A DNA stretch of 64,000 nucleotides from Strigamia acuminata (Eukaryota; Arthropoda; Chilopoda; Geophilomorpha; Linotaeniidae): the NCBI GenBank assembly GCA_949358305.1, contig OX442320.1, forward strand, positions 5,162,259-5,226,258. Direction: 5' to 3'. Every line of letters starts with the position of its first letter. Within the stretch, counting starts at the first letter, position 1. Below are positions 25,121-31,547 of this stretch, in pieces. The position numbers were made by a program, and so were the translations under genes. Under the pieces are notes generated by a model that saw only the letters and a program-made list of their open reading frames with translations, did no database searches and had not been told where the DNA came from.

Positions 25121-28100
25121 GTAATTCGATTTAATTTAACGATTTAATTCGACTCACTCCCTGTAGATCAACACAATACGCTTTGCGTGTTTGTCGGCCT
25201 TGTCCACAGCGCAGTTCTTTATTGAGGACAATGCACGGATTGAATTCGGTCGTTTTCCAATGATAACACGTTGGTTGATCACAAATATCCACCTGCACTT
25301 GTGGCGGGCAATTGTCACCATCTGGTGTTGGACTTTGCAAAACGGATCTATGTCGTTTTCGATAACCTGCGAGGGGTTTTTCATTTGGTAGAATTAATTA
25401 AATTTGTTGGTGAATAAATTGGGAAATTGTTTTTTATTATTTTTTATTTTTTTTACCGATTTTCTGCGGGTTTAAGAGATCCCTGCAATCTAGGGGTCGA
25501 CAGGATTCCCAACTGGACCAGGGCGAGACGACGCAGTTTCGTTTACATGGGACTGAGCACCGTTGGACTGTGCTCGGCGGTGTTTCTGAGCAATAGGAGT
25601 GGGGGACAGGAACAAGATCTGGAAGAAATGGTGGGTTTTTTAGACGCGGGGATGGAGTTTAGAGGAGAAAAATGAGGTTTTACGCATATATTTTCCTTTT
25701 TAGTCGCAAAATTTCGTTTTTGGTTGTAAATTTTGAATTTTAGTCGCAAAATTTTCATATTTAGTCGCAAAATTTTCATACTTAGTCGCAAAATTTTCAT
25801 TTTTAGTCGCAAAATTTTCATTTTTAGTCACAGAATTTTTATTTTTAGTCGCAAAATTTTTCATATAGAATCGCAAATTTTGATAATTAGTCGCAGATTT
25901 TGATAATCAGTCGCAAATTTTGATAATTACTCGAAAATTTTGATAATCAGTCGCAAATTTTGATAATTACTCGCAAATTTTGATAATCAGTCGCAAAATT
26001 TTCATTTTAGTCGCAAAACTTTCATTTTTAGTCGCAAAACTTTCATTTTAGTCGCAAAATTTTCATTTTAGTCGCAAAATTTTCATTTTTAGTTGCAAAA
26101 CTTTCATTTTTAGTCGCAAAATTTTCATTTTTATTCGCAAAATTTCCATACTTAGTCGCAAAATTTTCATCTTTTGTCGCAAAATTTTCATTTTTAGTCG
26201 CAAAATTTTCATTTTTAGTCGCAAAATTTCCATTTTTAGTTGCAAAATTTTCATTTTTAGTCGCAAAAGTTTTCATATTTAATCGCAAATTTTGATAATT
26301 ACTCGCAAATTTTGATAATCAGTCGCAGATTTTGATAATCAGTCGCAAATTTTGATAATCAGTCGCAAATTTTGATAATTACTCGCAAATTTTGATAACC
26401 AGTCGCAAATTTTGATAAATACTCGCAGATTTTGATAATCAGTTGCAAATTTTGATAATTAGTCGCAAATTTTGATAATCAGTCGCAGATTTTGATAATC
26501 AGTGGCAAATTTTGCTAATTACTCGCAAATTTTGATAATTACTCGCAAATTTTGATAATTACTCGCAAATTTTGATAACCAGTTGCAAATTTTAATAATT
26601 ACTCGCAGATTTTGATAATCAGTTGCAAATTTTGATAATTAGTTGTAAATGTGGATAATCAGTCGCATATTTTGATAATCAGTCGCAAATTTTGACAATC
26701 AGTCGCAAATTTTGATAATTAATCGCAATTTTTGATAATCAATTAAGAGAGCGAGATGTTGTTCCTTACCGTCACTGCGGAGACAGGTTAGACTCCTCAA
26801 CTGAATGCCACCGCCGCACGCGATGGCAGTGACCATTGTCATGTTAGTGAGAATGCATTCGCCCCATTCCGAAGGCACCCATTTGTACCTTGGAATTAAA
26901 TGCATAAACATTGAATTAATTGATTAATTAGTGTTTATTCGCCACTCACTTTGTGCACGGTTGTAATTGACCCTTCTCTGTGACGCGATGAAGTTCCTCC
27001 AAATGAGGACACGCCTTGCCGTCGCCGACAGGGACCTGCAGCACGCGGCGGGTTCGTTTTCGCAATTCGGGTCGCACGTCGTTACCGCTCGTGATGCATC
27101 CGTCGGCCACTACGGTCCATTCGGACCATGATGAAACGACGCAATTTGAAGGCACCACACAAGTGCGCACTTTGAATGGCAGATTCATCTTGTCGCCGTA
27201 GTTGCAGTGACTGCATAGAAAGAAAGAAACAAAGTAAGAGACGTTCACAGAATATTAATACGAGCGCCATTTTGGGTTTGGCTTTTAATAAACTGCGGGA
27301 CATCTCGCGCGATTTTGGAAAATCTCGTGCGATGTCAAGAAATCTCACCCAAAATTAAGAAATCTCGCGGAATTTTACACAATCGTAAAATTTCCCGAAA
27401 TTGTGGCCAGCCGCCCTTGCGCGCTGATCACTTGCCTGCAACACAATGCACTTGGGGCAGCTCGAGCACCTGTTGCGATCCTCCGCAACCAGGTGGAACT
27501 GCAGACCCTAGATTGACAAGTCGGGCCCCGGAAGTGACCCTTCCGGAAGTGGGTGGGCTCCGTAGGCCCAAGTAGTGGTTGAACAGCCGCCAAGAAAAAC
27601 GGTCGCATTCCAACCGTCTCTAAGAACTGACCGAAACGATCAGCGTGGCGACCTTTCACCGGTCGGGACCTGAGCGTCCGTTGTGGCTGTAATGCTGGTG
27701 ACACACGGCGCGTTTTGCGACGCAAATCGCATCGCGAAAGTACTTGGTGCATGTACTTTTTGGTCGGCGATTTTGATCGCAACCAATCAGATGCGACCTG
27801 ACGCCATTTTGGCGACGCGATTCGCGCCGCAAAACGCGCCGTGTGTCACCAGCATAACGTTCACGCAAAGCTTACGGTGGCATGGCATACCGACACCATG
27901 CGTATCATGAGGCCCAATGGCCGCCGTGACACGCGGTTTGATCAGGGATGACTGTCAAGCAGCCATCGCATTGGGAAATGCACTGTGAGACACCCCATCA
28001 TACCCCTAGACGACAATAAAGTTAATACAAAAACTAAACCTGTGAGTCTTATGTATTTCGTGGTAAATATTATCGTGTGTGTTGTGTCCAGCGCCTCATG

Positions 28101-31100
28101 GGCCTCCCCTGACCATGTGGCGTCCATCCGAAAACTCACAATCTCGCAAAATCTCGCGCAATTTCGTAAAATCTCGCACAATTTCGCAAAATCTCGCGCA
28201 ATTATGCAAAATATCTTGAAATTATGCAAAATATCTTGAAATTTCGCAAAATCTCGTGCAATATTGCAAAATATCTTGCAATTTCGCGAAATCTCGTGCA
28301 ATCTCGCGAAATCCCGTGCAATTTCGCAAAATCCCGTGCAATTTCGCAAAATCTCGCGCAATTATGCAAAATATCTTGCAATTTCGTAAAATCTCGTGCA
28401 ATATTGCAAAATATCTTGCAATTTAGCAAAATCTCGTGCAATTTCGCGAAATCTCGTGCAATTTCGCGAAATCTCGTGCAATTTCGCGAAATCTCGTGCA
28501 ATTTCGCGAAATTTCGTGCAATTTCAATAAATTACATACAGTATTTTTATTTTCTCAATTTGCCTACCTCATATCCACAGGTATTCCCGAAGGATCCCTG
28601 CACACAATCTCCCTGGTCTGATAACCCAACGTGGCCCGAAATGAAAACGGCGAGCGAGTAACCGGCGGCGGCGGCTCGATCGGCAAACACCCGCTCCAAT
28701 CGCTCACCCAAACCCGATGCTCGCGACTCGTCTGCGGACTCTGCAGACACGCGACGGCTTCCCTGCATCCCTCCGTCTCCGACAGCGGCGGGCACGGCCG
28801 TCCACCGTGCAACGGCGCCACCAAAACGTCCCGGATTCGCGTCCGGTTTCCCAAACCGCAACCCACACACGGCAGCCATTTTTTAAATGGCGCCACGACG
28901 CAATTCTGTGGACATGGAACCTAAAAAAAAGAAAAAAAATAGTTTTAAAAAAATATTATTTTTGGAAAAATTTGGATTTAATTAAAATTCCGTCTAGATG
29001 AAGGATGATACCCATCTTGAGGAATTGTTCCCTTGATGCAACAACAAAATGATTAATAACTTGAAACTTCTCATCCCTAAAGAGTTAGTGCTAATTAGGC
29101 ATAGTTTGCATGACCCTCCACCATTTTTTTTTTATTTTTAATTTTTTTTTGGAGTTTATTAAAATTTATTTAGAATTTTTATGATTTGATTAATTTTTTG
29201 GATTTTTTGGAAATGTTGGATTATGTCCCATAGAGATAACATGGGGATGTGTGGAAAACTGGAAATGAAATCGATTTATTTCATTTTATTATTTCTTTTC
29301 TTATTGAAATGAATAGAAATGGTTCGATTTTGTGGATTTTTATCGTGGGAAAAAGGTGCAATCATTGGAAAATTCAAATCATTTCAGTTGGATGTAACAA
29401 CGGTCGACTATAGAAGCAGATTGTGATCTGTGGGGCCCCTCGTCGGGCCCTTTAGTTCTTTTTTAGGGCCCCAATTAAAAATAATTAATCAAAAAAAAAT
29501 TTTATGTTTAAATATTCAAAATATATATATACTTTTTTTTATAATTTGAGGCCCTGCTGCTGTTTGGGGTCTCCCATTGCCACATGGGGCCCTTCTTGGG
29601 GCCCCCAATTGCCACATTGCACTTGGGGCAGCTCTTGCACCTGTTGCGATCCTCCGCAACCAGGTGAAACTGCAGACCCTAGATTGACCAGTCGAGCCCC
29701 GGAAGTGACCCTTCTGGAAGTGGGTGGGCCCCGTTGGGGCCCTGTATATAAAGTTAACAAAAAATATTACTATTTGAAAAAAAATTTATTTGATTCTTTT
29801 AAAAAATAATTATTTTTGTAATTCAGGGCCCTACTGACGCTTAGGGGCCCTCCCCGCAGCCCTTTTTGGGGCCCCATTTAAGAAAAATATAGTTTTTTAA
29901 AAATTTTATTATTTTATTTGTAGAATTTTTTTTAGAATTCGAGGCCCTTCTCGCAGCTGTTTGGGCCCCATCTCGCAGCTGTTTGGGCCCCATCTCGCAG
30001 CTGTTTGGGCCCCATCTCGCAGCACTTTTTGGGGCCCTTCTTGCAGCCCTTTTTGGGGCTCCAATTGAGAAAATAGGGCCCCCCCCCCAAAAAAAAACTT
30101 TTTTTAAAGTTTATTTTTTTAATTAAAGATATTTTATTTTGAAATGCCGGGCCCCGCTGCAGTTTGGGCCCAACTGCTACACGGGGCCCTTCTTGGGGCC
30201 CCATTTAAGAAAAAGGGGGCCCCCGAAAAAAAATTATTTTAATTTTTTTATTGATTTAATTTTGGAATTCGGGCCCCGCTGCAGTTTGGGCCCAACTGCT
30301 ACATGGGGCCCTTCTTAAGAAAAAGGGGCCCTTCTTAAGAAAAAGGGGCCCCCGAAAAAAAATTATTTTAATTTATTTATTTTTTTTTATTTATGGAATT
30401 CGGGCCCTGGTGCTGTTTGGGACCCTTCTCGCAGCCCTTTGTGGGGCCCCATTTGACAAAATAGGGCCTCCCCCCAATTTTTCATTTAAATTTAATTTTT
30501 TTTATCAAATTTTCTTTTGGAATTCGGGACCCCGGCTACTATTTAAACATAAAAATCCTCACCTGACAACTCAATCGATTTTTCGGTTTGCTCTTAAAAT
30601 GTTCGCACGCATCGTCGTCCACAGTCTTGGGATGATCCCCGGCATGGCGTCGGTAGTTGCACTCCACGTCCCTGTTCATGGCCCCAATTCGATCCTTACA
30701 CGTCAACTCCTCACTGATATCGAGTCCGTCCGTGTCGACGGGCAGGCAGTGACCCCAGACGCCCACGCGCCACGTGAGCCGACCGCGGTGCTCCTCGCAC
30801 ACGCGGAAACAGCTGCGGGTCCGCGGCGGTCGCTCGTGCGGGTCGCATAGGAATTCCAGTGTTGTACGCCCGTCCATGTGCGCGCACCAAATACTGCGCT
30901 GTTGCTCGCCCTCGCCACATCCCGCTGCACTGTAACAACTACCCCAGGTGCCTTCAAACACACAAAACAAATTATTTTTTGAATTATTTTTAAATTATTT
31001 TTGATTATTTTTAAATTATTTTTGATTATTTTTGAAATTTTTAATTTTTCATAGTTTGTACCTGTTTTCCATATGTAGGATGTTGTTGGTCTTCGATCGT

Positions 31101-31224
31101 CCTCTTCATCTTCGGTTGCCAGGACGATGGTCGTAAGGAGGAGAAGGGCGGTTAAAATATTCAGTCTTGGTGGCATCTTCGGTGGTTCAGCCTTTAAGAG
31201 GTGGAGAAGAGTTAGCTTAGACAT
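10691..31224 (-). CDS. THSD7A: Thrombospondin type-1 domain-containing protein 7 (THSD7A/THSD7B-like)
   Basis: Gene-level entry; the exons are listed separately. In the family this is a type I membrane glycoprotein acting in cell adhesion and endothelial or podocyte guidance. Twenty-one coding exons join with compatible phases: 31062-31176 (start; an in-frame ATG also lies at 31224), 30563-30951, 28568-28920, 26950-27210, 26770-26888, 25457-25585, 25158-25366, 24873-25068, 24494-24692, 24014-24129, 23653-23946, 23140-23595, 22488-22666, 22128-22415, 21807-22067, 21026-21448, 20863-20962, 20186-20281, 20024-20104, 18250-18477, 10691-10781. They give 1527 codons plus the tail; vertebrate THSD7A is about 1650. 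The order is signal peptide, about twenty TSP1 modules (WSDW/WSEW motifs, CVxSxW starts), EGF-like cysteines, transmembrane helix. The A versus B paralogue cannot be decided by eye; one invertebrate orthologue is likely. Confidence 0.93.
10981..11237. mobile_element. hAT-type MITE with perfect 8-bp target duplication, 257 bp
   Basis: The left end is CAGGGGTCGGCAAG and the right end GCCAGTTGCCGACCACTG, the CAGnGGTCGGCAA terminus familiar from hAT elements. CGCTAAGC is duplicated exactly at 10973-10980 and 11238-11245. The interior is an A-rich AAAACACCAAAAAA-type tract plus a GGTCCGGATCCGGACC palindrome. It lies in the intron between THSD7-like exons 20 and 21. Confidence 0.93.
11341..12010. 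mobile_element. MITE with TAA target duplication, 670 bp
   Basis: TGCTATGTTCACACTTAAAC at the left is mirrored by GTTTAAGTGTGAACATAGCA at the right. TAA flanks both ends (11338-11340, 12011-12013). GTTCACAC/GTGTGAAC motifs recur as subterminal repeats (11392, 11921). It is non-coding and Harbinger-like by target site. Confidence 0.87.
12418..12918. mobile_element. MITE with long inverted ends, about 500 bp
   Basis: CATGTTTACATG followed by TTATCTAGAT and AAAATGCGAATTTT at 12419-12485 is mirrored at about 12835-12918. TTA stands at both edges (12415-12417 and 12919-12921), with one base of asymmetry at the ends. The segment is intronic. Confidence 0.75.
13317..13432 (+). pseudogene. 5S rRNA-derived sequence (degenerate 5S gene or 5S-headed SINE)
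   Basis: The order of 5S rRNA blocks is kept: CGGCC near the 5' end, GATCACCTGTTCCCATTAGA, GAAGTTAAGCAGCATTGGGC (box A region) and GGTTAGTGTTTGGATGGGA (box C). There are many substitutions and the 3' stem is poor. A-rich sequence (AAATAAAATGAAAAAAAAAA type) starts soon after, at 13450. This suggests a retroposed copy or a SINE3-type element rather than a functional 5S gene. Confidence 0.8.
13799..14032. mobile_element. MITE with TATACTC termini, 234 bp
   Basis: TATACTCGAAACCACCACAA with CGTTGACCTATT at the left is mirrored at the right by AATAGGTCAACG and GTGGTGGTTTTGAGTATA. The right 91 bp are identical to 7080-7170. The same ends occur at 47826-48268. Confidence 0.82.
14199..14564. mobile_element. 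MITE, 366 bp, AGGTGCGTTCAA termini
   Basis: AGGTGCGTTCAATCTG at the left is mirrored by CAGATTGAACGCACCT at the right. AAT flanks both sides (14196-14198, 14565-14567). GTCACTT/AAGTGAC motifs are repeated inside. The same terminus occurs at 58443-58452 and, degenerate, at 15543. Confidence 0.8.
14568..16960. other. Intronic interval, mostly unannotated
   Basis: It holds the right end of a MITE related to the 8132 element (about 14806-14834) and a 42-bp tandem repeat at about 15765-15945 built on GATTATCAGTGAAAATCAC. Otherwise it is AT-rich DNA in which I see no gene. Confidence 0.45.
16968..17610. repeat. 102-bp tandem repeat, about six copies
   Basis: The unit contains GACGATAGATTCGGAGTCG, ATATTAATTGTATGAATAAC and TTTTCGCGCTATTTTGAC. 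Anchor positions at 17031, 17133 and 17235 give a period of 102. The middle copies are near identical, one lacks a few bases, and the outer copies diverge. It is intronic in the THSD7-like gene. Confidence 0.9.
18250..18477 (-). CDS. THSD7A: THSD7-like exon 20: EGF-like region
   Basis: The exon reads GCYGRPRPCLPPCRV, then AHSECGTHGTCVCLAGF, an EGF-like cysteine pattern. A juxtamembrane stretch ends GGEIKVIYLP. The acceptor is TTTGCAG and the donor GTAAGT. Phase 1 joins exactly to the transmembrane exon at 10781. Confidence 0.93.
19126..19262. repeat. 21-bp minisatellite
   Basis: Six copies of GATTTGTTTGGATTTGAAGT plus one base. The period is a multiple of three, so it reads as a repetitive open frame, but it lies in the intron between exons 19 and 20. 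Confidence 0.9.
19325..19760. repeat. 30-bp minisatellite, two sub-families
   Basis: The unit TTTTCTTGATTTAAACTGGA, with TTTTTCTAGA, changes at about 19500 to a TTTACTACATTTTCTTGATT form with the same 30-bp period. The array is intronic. Confidence 0.88.
20024..20104 (-). CDS. THSD7A: THSD7-like exon 19
   Basis: The exon reads GPCFKYDWKIKNDEVTC, then LRSDGVVVQ. The acceptor is TTTTTAG and the donor GTAAAT. It matches the W-C-RSDG consensus of the TSP1 array. Confidence 0.92.
20186..20281 (-). CDS. THSD7A: THSD7-like exon 18
   Basis: The exon reads GGIQTRSRAILIHPAPLGER, then CPEQLWMVRPCF. The acceptor is ATTAG and the donor GTGAGT. Only this frame is open and it fits phase 1 at both ends. 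Confidence 0.92.
20290..20795. repeat. AT-rich tandem array in THSD7 intron
   Basis: A unit of about 37 bp, built on AACTGAATTAAATTAACATA, repeats with length variation. A related array on AATTAACATAAATTAAG fills the neighbouring intron at about 21460-21740. Confidence 0.8.
20863..20962 (-). CDS. THSD7A: THSD7-like exon 17
   Basis: The exon reads EEESCHNPCPGDCVLSLWSE, then WSPCHRDCEAGEQ. The donor GTGAGG leaves phase 1, completed by the next exon as GGIQTRSR. Confidence 0.9.
20963..21025 (-). other. Candidate 63-nt in-frame mini-intron
   Basis: It starts GTAATG, ends TTTTTTGAAG and is T/G-rich, unlike the GC-rich exon on both sides. Its length is a multiple of three and it has no stop, so it can be read through. 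It would then add 21 mostly hydrophobic residues (CLFLVVVLVLVEFGACF) in the middle of the TSP1 array, which is unlike the family. Confidence 0.65.
21026..21448 (-). CDS. THSD7A: THSD7-like exon 16
   Basis: The exon reads MNLSRPQSAESWCSVDCPID, CVVSEWSDW, ETGRPCPAALTQQKPC and ACGHGTSRRDVACRRADG, ending WLQSLLDIH. It is the 5' half of a continuous open frame that reaches 20863. A 63-nt mini-intron (20963-21025) is proposed because the intervening residues are hydrophobic and AT-rich. Confidence 0.88.
21807..22067 (-). CDS. THSD7A: THSD7-like exon 15
   Basis: Eighty-seven codons: PCDSRHTRKRVREMVRESHD, then DPCPATAEVEPC, HYLWNTSDWSSC and CGEGVRHRQIVCLRSDGR. It ends FCEQ before GTAATA. Confidence 0.94.
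22128..22415 (-). CDS. THSD7A: THSD7-like exon 14
   Basis: Ninety-six codons: EKEVKSCYISCEKYQWFAYG, HCGTGIQNRKVMCMR and VPCPMDCVVSDWSEWSVC. It ends TQ before GTAATT. Confidence 0.94.
22488..22666 (-). CDS. THSD7A: THSD7-like exon 13
   Basis: The exon reads GYEEDVCMIPCPVDCVMTLW, then SDWSPCSAFCGSG and GRPCPKLDTAKV. The donor GTAAAA follows 22488, in phase 0. Confidence 0.93.
22667..23139. repeat. Intron of AATTAATT/ATTCATTC low-complexity sequence
   Basis: Runs of TTAA and TTCA tetranucleotides fill the intron between exons 12 and 13. No other feature is seen. Confidence 0.75.
23140..23595 (-). CDS. THSD7A: THSD7-like exon 12 (largest)
   Basis: The exon reads GVFCVRNDGKDVETDLCIG, then HSDWSEWSQCPQNCGG, EGEWSDCILEGG and CGVGKRFRKVACYDKNG, ending LLCTPT. 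It is 456 nt with a GTGACA donor, and holds two modules. Confidence 0.94.
23653..23946 (-). CDS. THSD7A: THSD7-like exon 11
   Basis: The exon reads VHGSVATQTRQLFILQHPQK, then CPEALKETRSCPTPC, an acidic/asparagine-serine linker (NDDDNSNSASVESN) and AYKWSLAEWGSC. The linker between modules is lineage-specific by inference. It ends in phase 1. Confidence 0.93.
24014..24129 (-). CDS. THSD7A: THSD7-like exon 10
   Basis: The exon reads KCLPIAKPKERRACNVAC, PKDCLATKYTDW and TACPDACH. The acceptor is TTCCAG and the donor GTAAAA (phase 1). Confidence 0.92.
24130..24480. repeat. 24-bp AT-only minisatellite
   Basis: The unit ATTTATTATAATTTATTAAT repeats at least eight times in the intron between exons 9 and 10. 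Confidence 0.85.
24494..24692 (-). CDS. THSD7A: THSD7-like exon 9
   Basis: The exon reads GGTPCPNSDELTETEICNHH, then GFGWKTFLWQEC and CGIGEQTREVWCMKD. The donor is GTAATC (phase 2). Confidence 0.92.
24873..25068 (-). CDS. THSD7A: THSD7-like exon 8
   Basis: The exon reads NKVDDGFCGMYSLEPEIAVP, then DCVLSKWSDWTPC and NRTILAPAGL. The acceptor is CGATAG, and an (AAAT)n microsatellite lies just upstream in the intron. It ends in phase 1. Confidence 0.93.
25074..25120. repeat. (AAAT)n microsatellite
   Basis: About eleven AAAT units lie immediately upstream, in transcript sense, of the exon 8 acceptor. Confidence 0.9.
25158..25366 (-). CDS. THSD7A: THSD7-like exon 7
   Basis: The exon reads GYRKRHRSVLQSPTPDGDNC, then DQPTCYHWKTTEFNPC and CGQGRQTRKAYCVDLQG. 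The donor is GTGAGT after 25158, in phase 0. Confidence 0.93.
25457..25585 (-). CDS. THSD7A: THSD7-like exon 6
   Basis: A pyrimidine-rich tract and TTGCTCAG precede ETPPSTVQRCSVPC, then NCVVSPWSSWESC and DLLNPQKI, before a GTAAAA donor. Phase 1 at both ends supports the splice choice. Confidence 0.9.
25675..26755. repeat. Large minisatellite of about 20-22 bp, about 1.1 kb
   Basis: About fifty units alternate between two forms: AGTCGCAAAATTTTCATTTT and AGTCGCAAATTTTGATAATC. The two forms occur in blocks (cattt block, gataat block, cattt block, gataat block), suggesting block duplication. The array lies in the intron between exons 5 and 6 and nearly fills it. Confidence 0.92.
26770..26888 (-). 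CDS. THSD7A: THSD7-like exon 5
   Basis: The exon reads KYKWVPSEWGECILTN to CGGGIQLRSLTCLRSD, a TSP1 module of the second, WxxW-poor type. The acceptor is CCAAG and the donor GTAAGG (phase 1). Confidence 0.93.
26950..27210 (-). CDS. THSD7A: THSD7-like exon 4: TSP1 module
   Basis: The exon completes the serine codon and reads SHCNYGDKMNLPFKVRTC, then NCVVSSWSEWT and GKACPHLEEL. The acceptor is TATGCAG and the donor GTGAGT follows 26950 (phase 2). Confidence 0.93.
27440..28045. repeat. Unclassified GC-rich transposon fragment, interrupted by a MITE
   Basis: A GC-rich island sits in the intron between exons 3 and 4. Its 27444-27570 part (CACCTGTTGCGATCCTCCGC, GGTGGAACTGCAGACCCTAG) recurs at 29616-29740 in another intron of the same gene. 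The rest runs to an AATAAAG near 28015 and stops at about 28045. A 162-bp MITE splits it at 27693-27854. I cannot assign a family. Confidence 0.65.
27693..27854. mobile_element. Harbinger-like MITE, 162 bp, TAA target duplication
   Basis: TGCTGGTGACACACGGCGCG followed by TTTTGCG is mirrored exactly at the right end. TAA flanks both sides (27690-27692, 27855-27857). The core contains AAAGTACTTGGTGCATGTACTTT. Terminal TGCTGG, CG-rich arms and the GTACTT core relate it to the 5144-5499 element. Confidence 0.88.
28130..28525. repeat. 20-bp minisatellite
   Basis: About twenty copies of GCAATTTCGCGAAATCTCGT with variants (TATGCAAAATATCTTG). Further degenerate CTCGCG units occur at 27305-27400. The array lies in the intron between exons 3 and 4. 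Open frames through it are not genes. Confidence 0.9.
28568..28920 (-). CDS. THSD7A: THSD7-like exon 3: TSP1 modules
   Basis: The exon begins VPCPQNCVVAPFKKWLPC, contains RPCPPLSETEGC and WVSDWSGC, and ends IVCRDPSGIPVDM. The acceptor is poly-T AG at 28921-28922. It ends in phase 2 at GTAGGC. Confidence 0.93.
29420..30540. repeat. GGGCCC-rich degenerate repeat region
   Basis: Blocks such as GGGGCCCTTCTTGGGGCCCC and TCTCGCAGCTGTTTGGGCCC alternate with poly-A/T in the intron between exons 2 and 3. It includes the second copy (29616-29740) of the dispersed fragment found at 27444-27570. Confidence 0.8.
30563..30951 (-). CDS. THSD7A: THSD7-like exon 2: first two TSP1 modules
   Basis: The exon begins GTWGSCYSAAGCGEGEQQRS and contains IWCAHMDG, RPPRTRSCFRVC and VGVWGHCLPVD, ending KNRLSCQ before a GTGAGG donor. 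It covers 389 nt and ends in phase 0. Confidence 0.93.
31062..31224 (-). CDS. THSD7A: THSD7-like exon 1: signal peptide
   Basis: The preferred start, 31176-31174, gives MPPRLNILTALLLLTTIVLA, a classic signal peptide with probable cleavage after LA, followed by acidic TEDEEDDRRPTTSYIWKT. An in-frame ATG at 31224 would add 16 residues (MSKLTLLHLLKAEPPK) before it. A possible TTTACAAG acceptor near 31239 suggests that the 5'UTR may be spliced. It ends in phase 1 at a GTACAA donor. Confidence 0.85.
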
Positions 31225-31277
31225 CGATCATCATTACTTGTAAAAACAATAATCATTTTTGACAAACTTTAATAAAT

Positions 31278-31508
31278 GGCCGTGGATATTCCCACAAACG
31301 TTTGTGGGAATAGACATGTGTCTATTTCCACAAACGTTTGTGGGAATAGATGGCCGTCACTGGGCCGGCTATTTCCACAAACAGCCATCATTCGGCCGGC
31401 TATGGTATGGTGCGCCAAAAACGCGCTATGTGAAGTTTCGGGTTGCCGAGGACGGGAGGACGGGAACGTAGCGAGAACATGAAAACGAGACGAACCAATG
31501 GCGTGGGG
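31278..31508 (+). repeat. MULE terminal inverted repeat, left
   Basis: This TIR contains a perfect 26-bp palindrome at 31287-31312 (arms TATTCCCACAAAC), an imperfect second palindrome beginning at about 31322, and a half-site at about 31370. It then has a G+C-rich stretch with GCCGGC motifs. It matches the reverse complement of 35146-35386 almost base for base. Confidence 0.92.
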
Positions 31509-31547
31509 AGAAGCTCAAAGAATGTCGAAATTATGTAAAACTGATTT

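Noticed and set aside
27942-28661. Long open frames on both strands
   Set aside because: They follow the 20-bp minisatellite; the protein is a repeated SRNLVQFREISCNF-like string.
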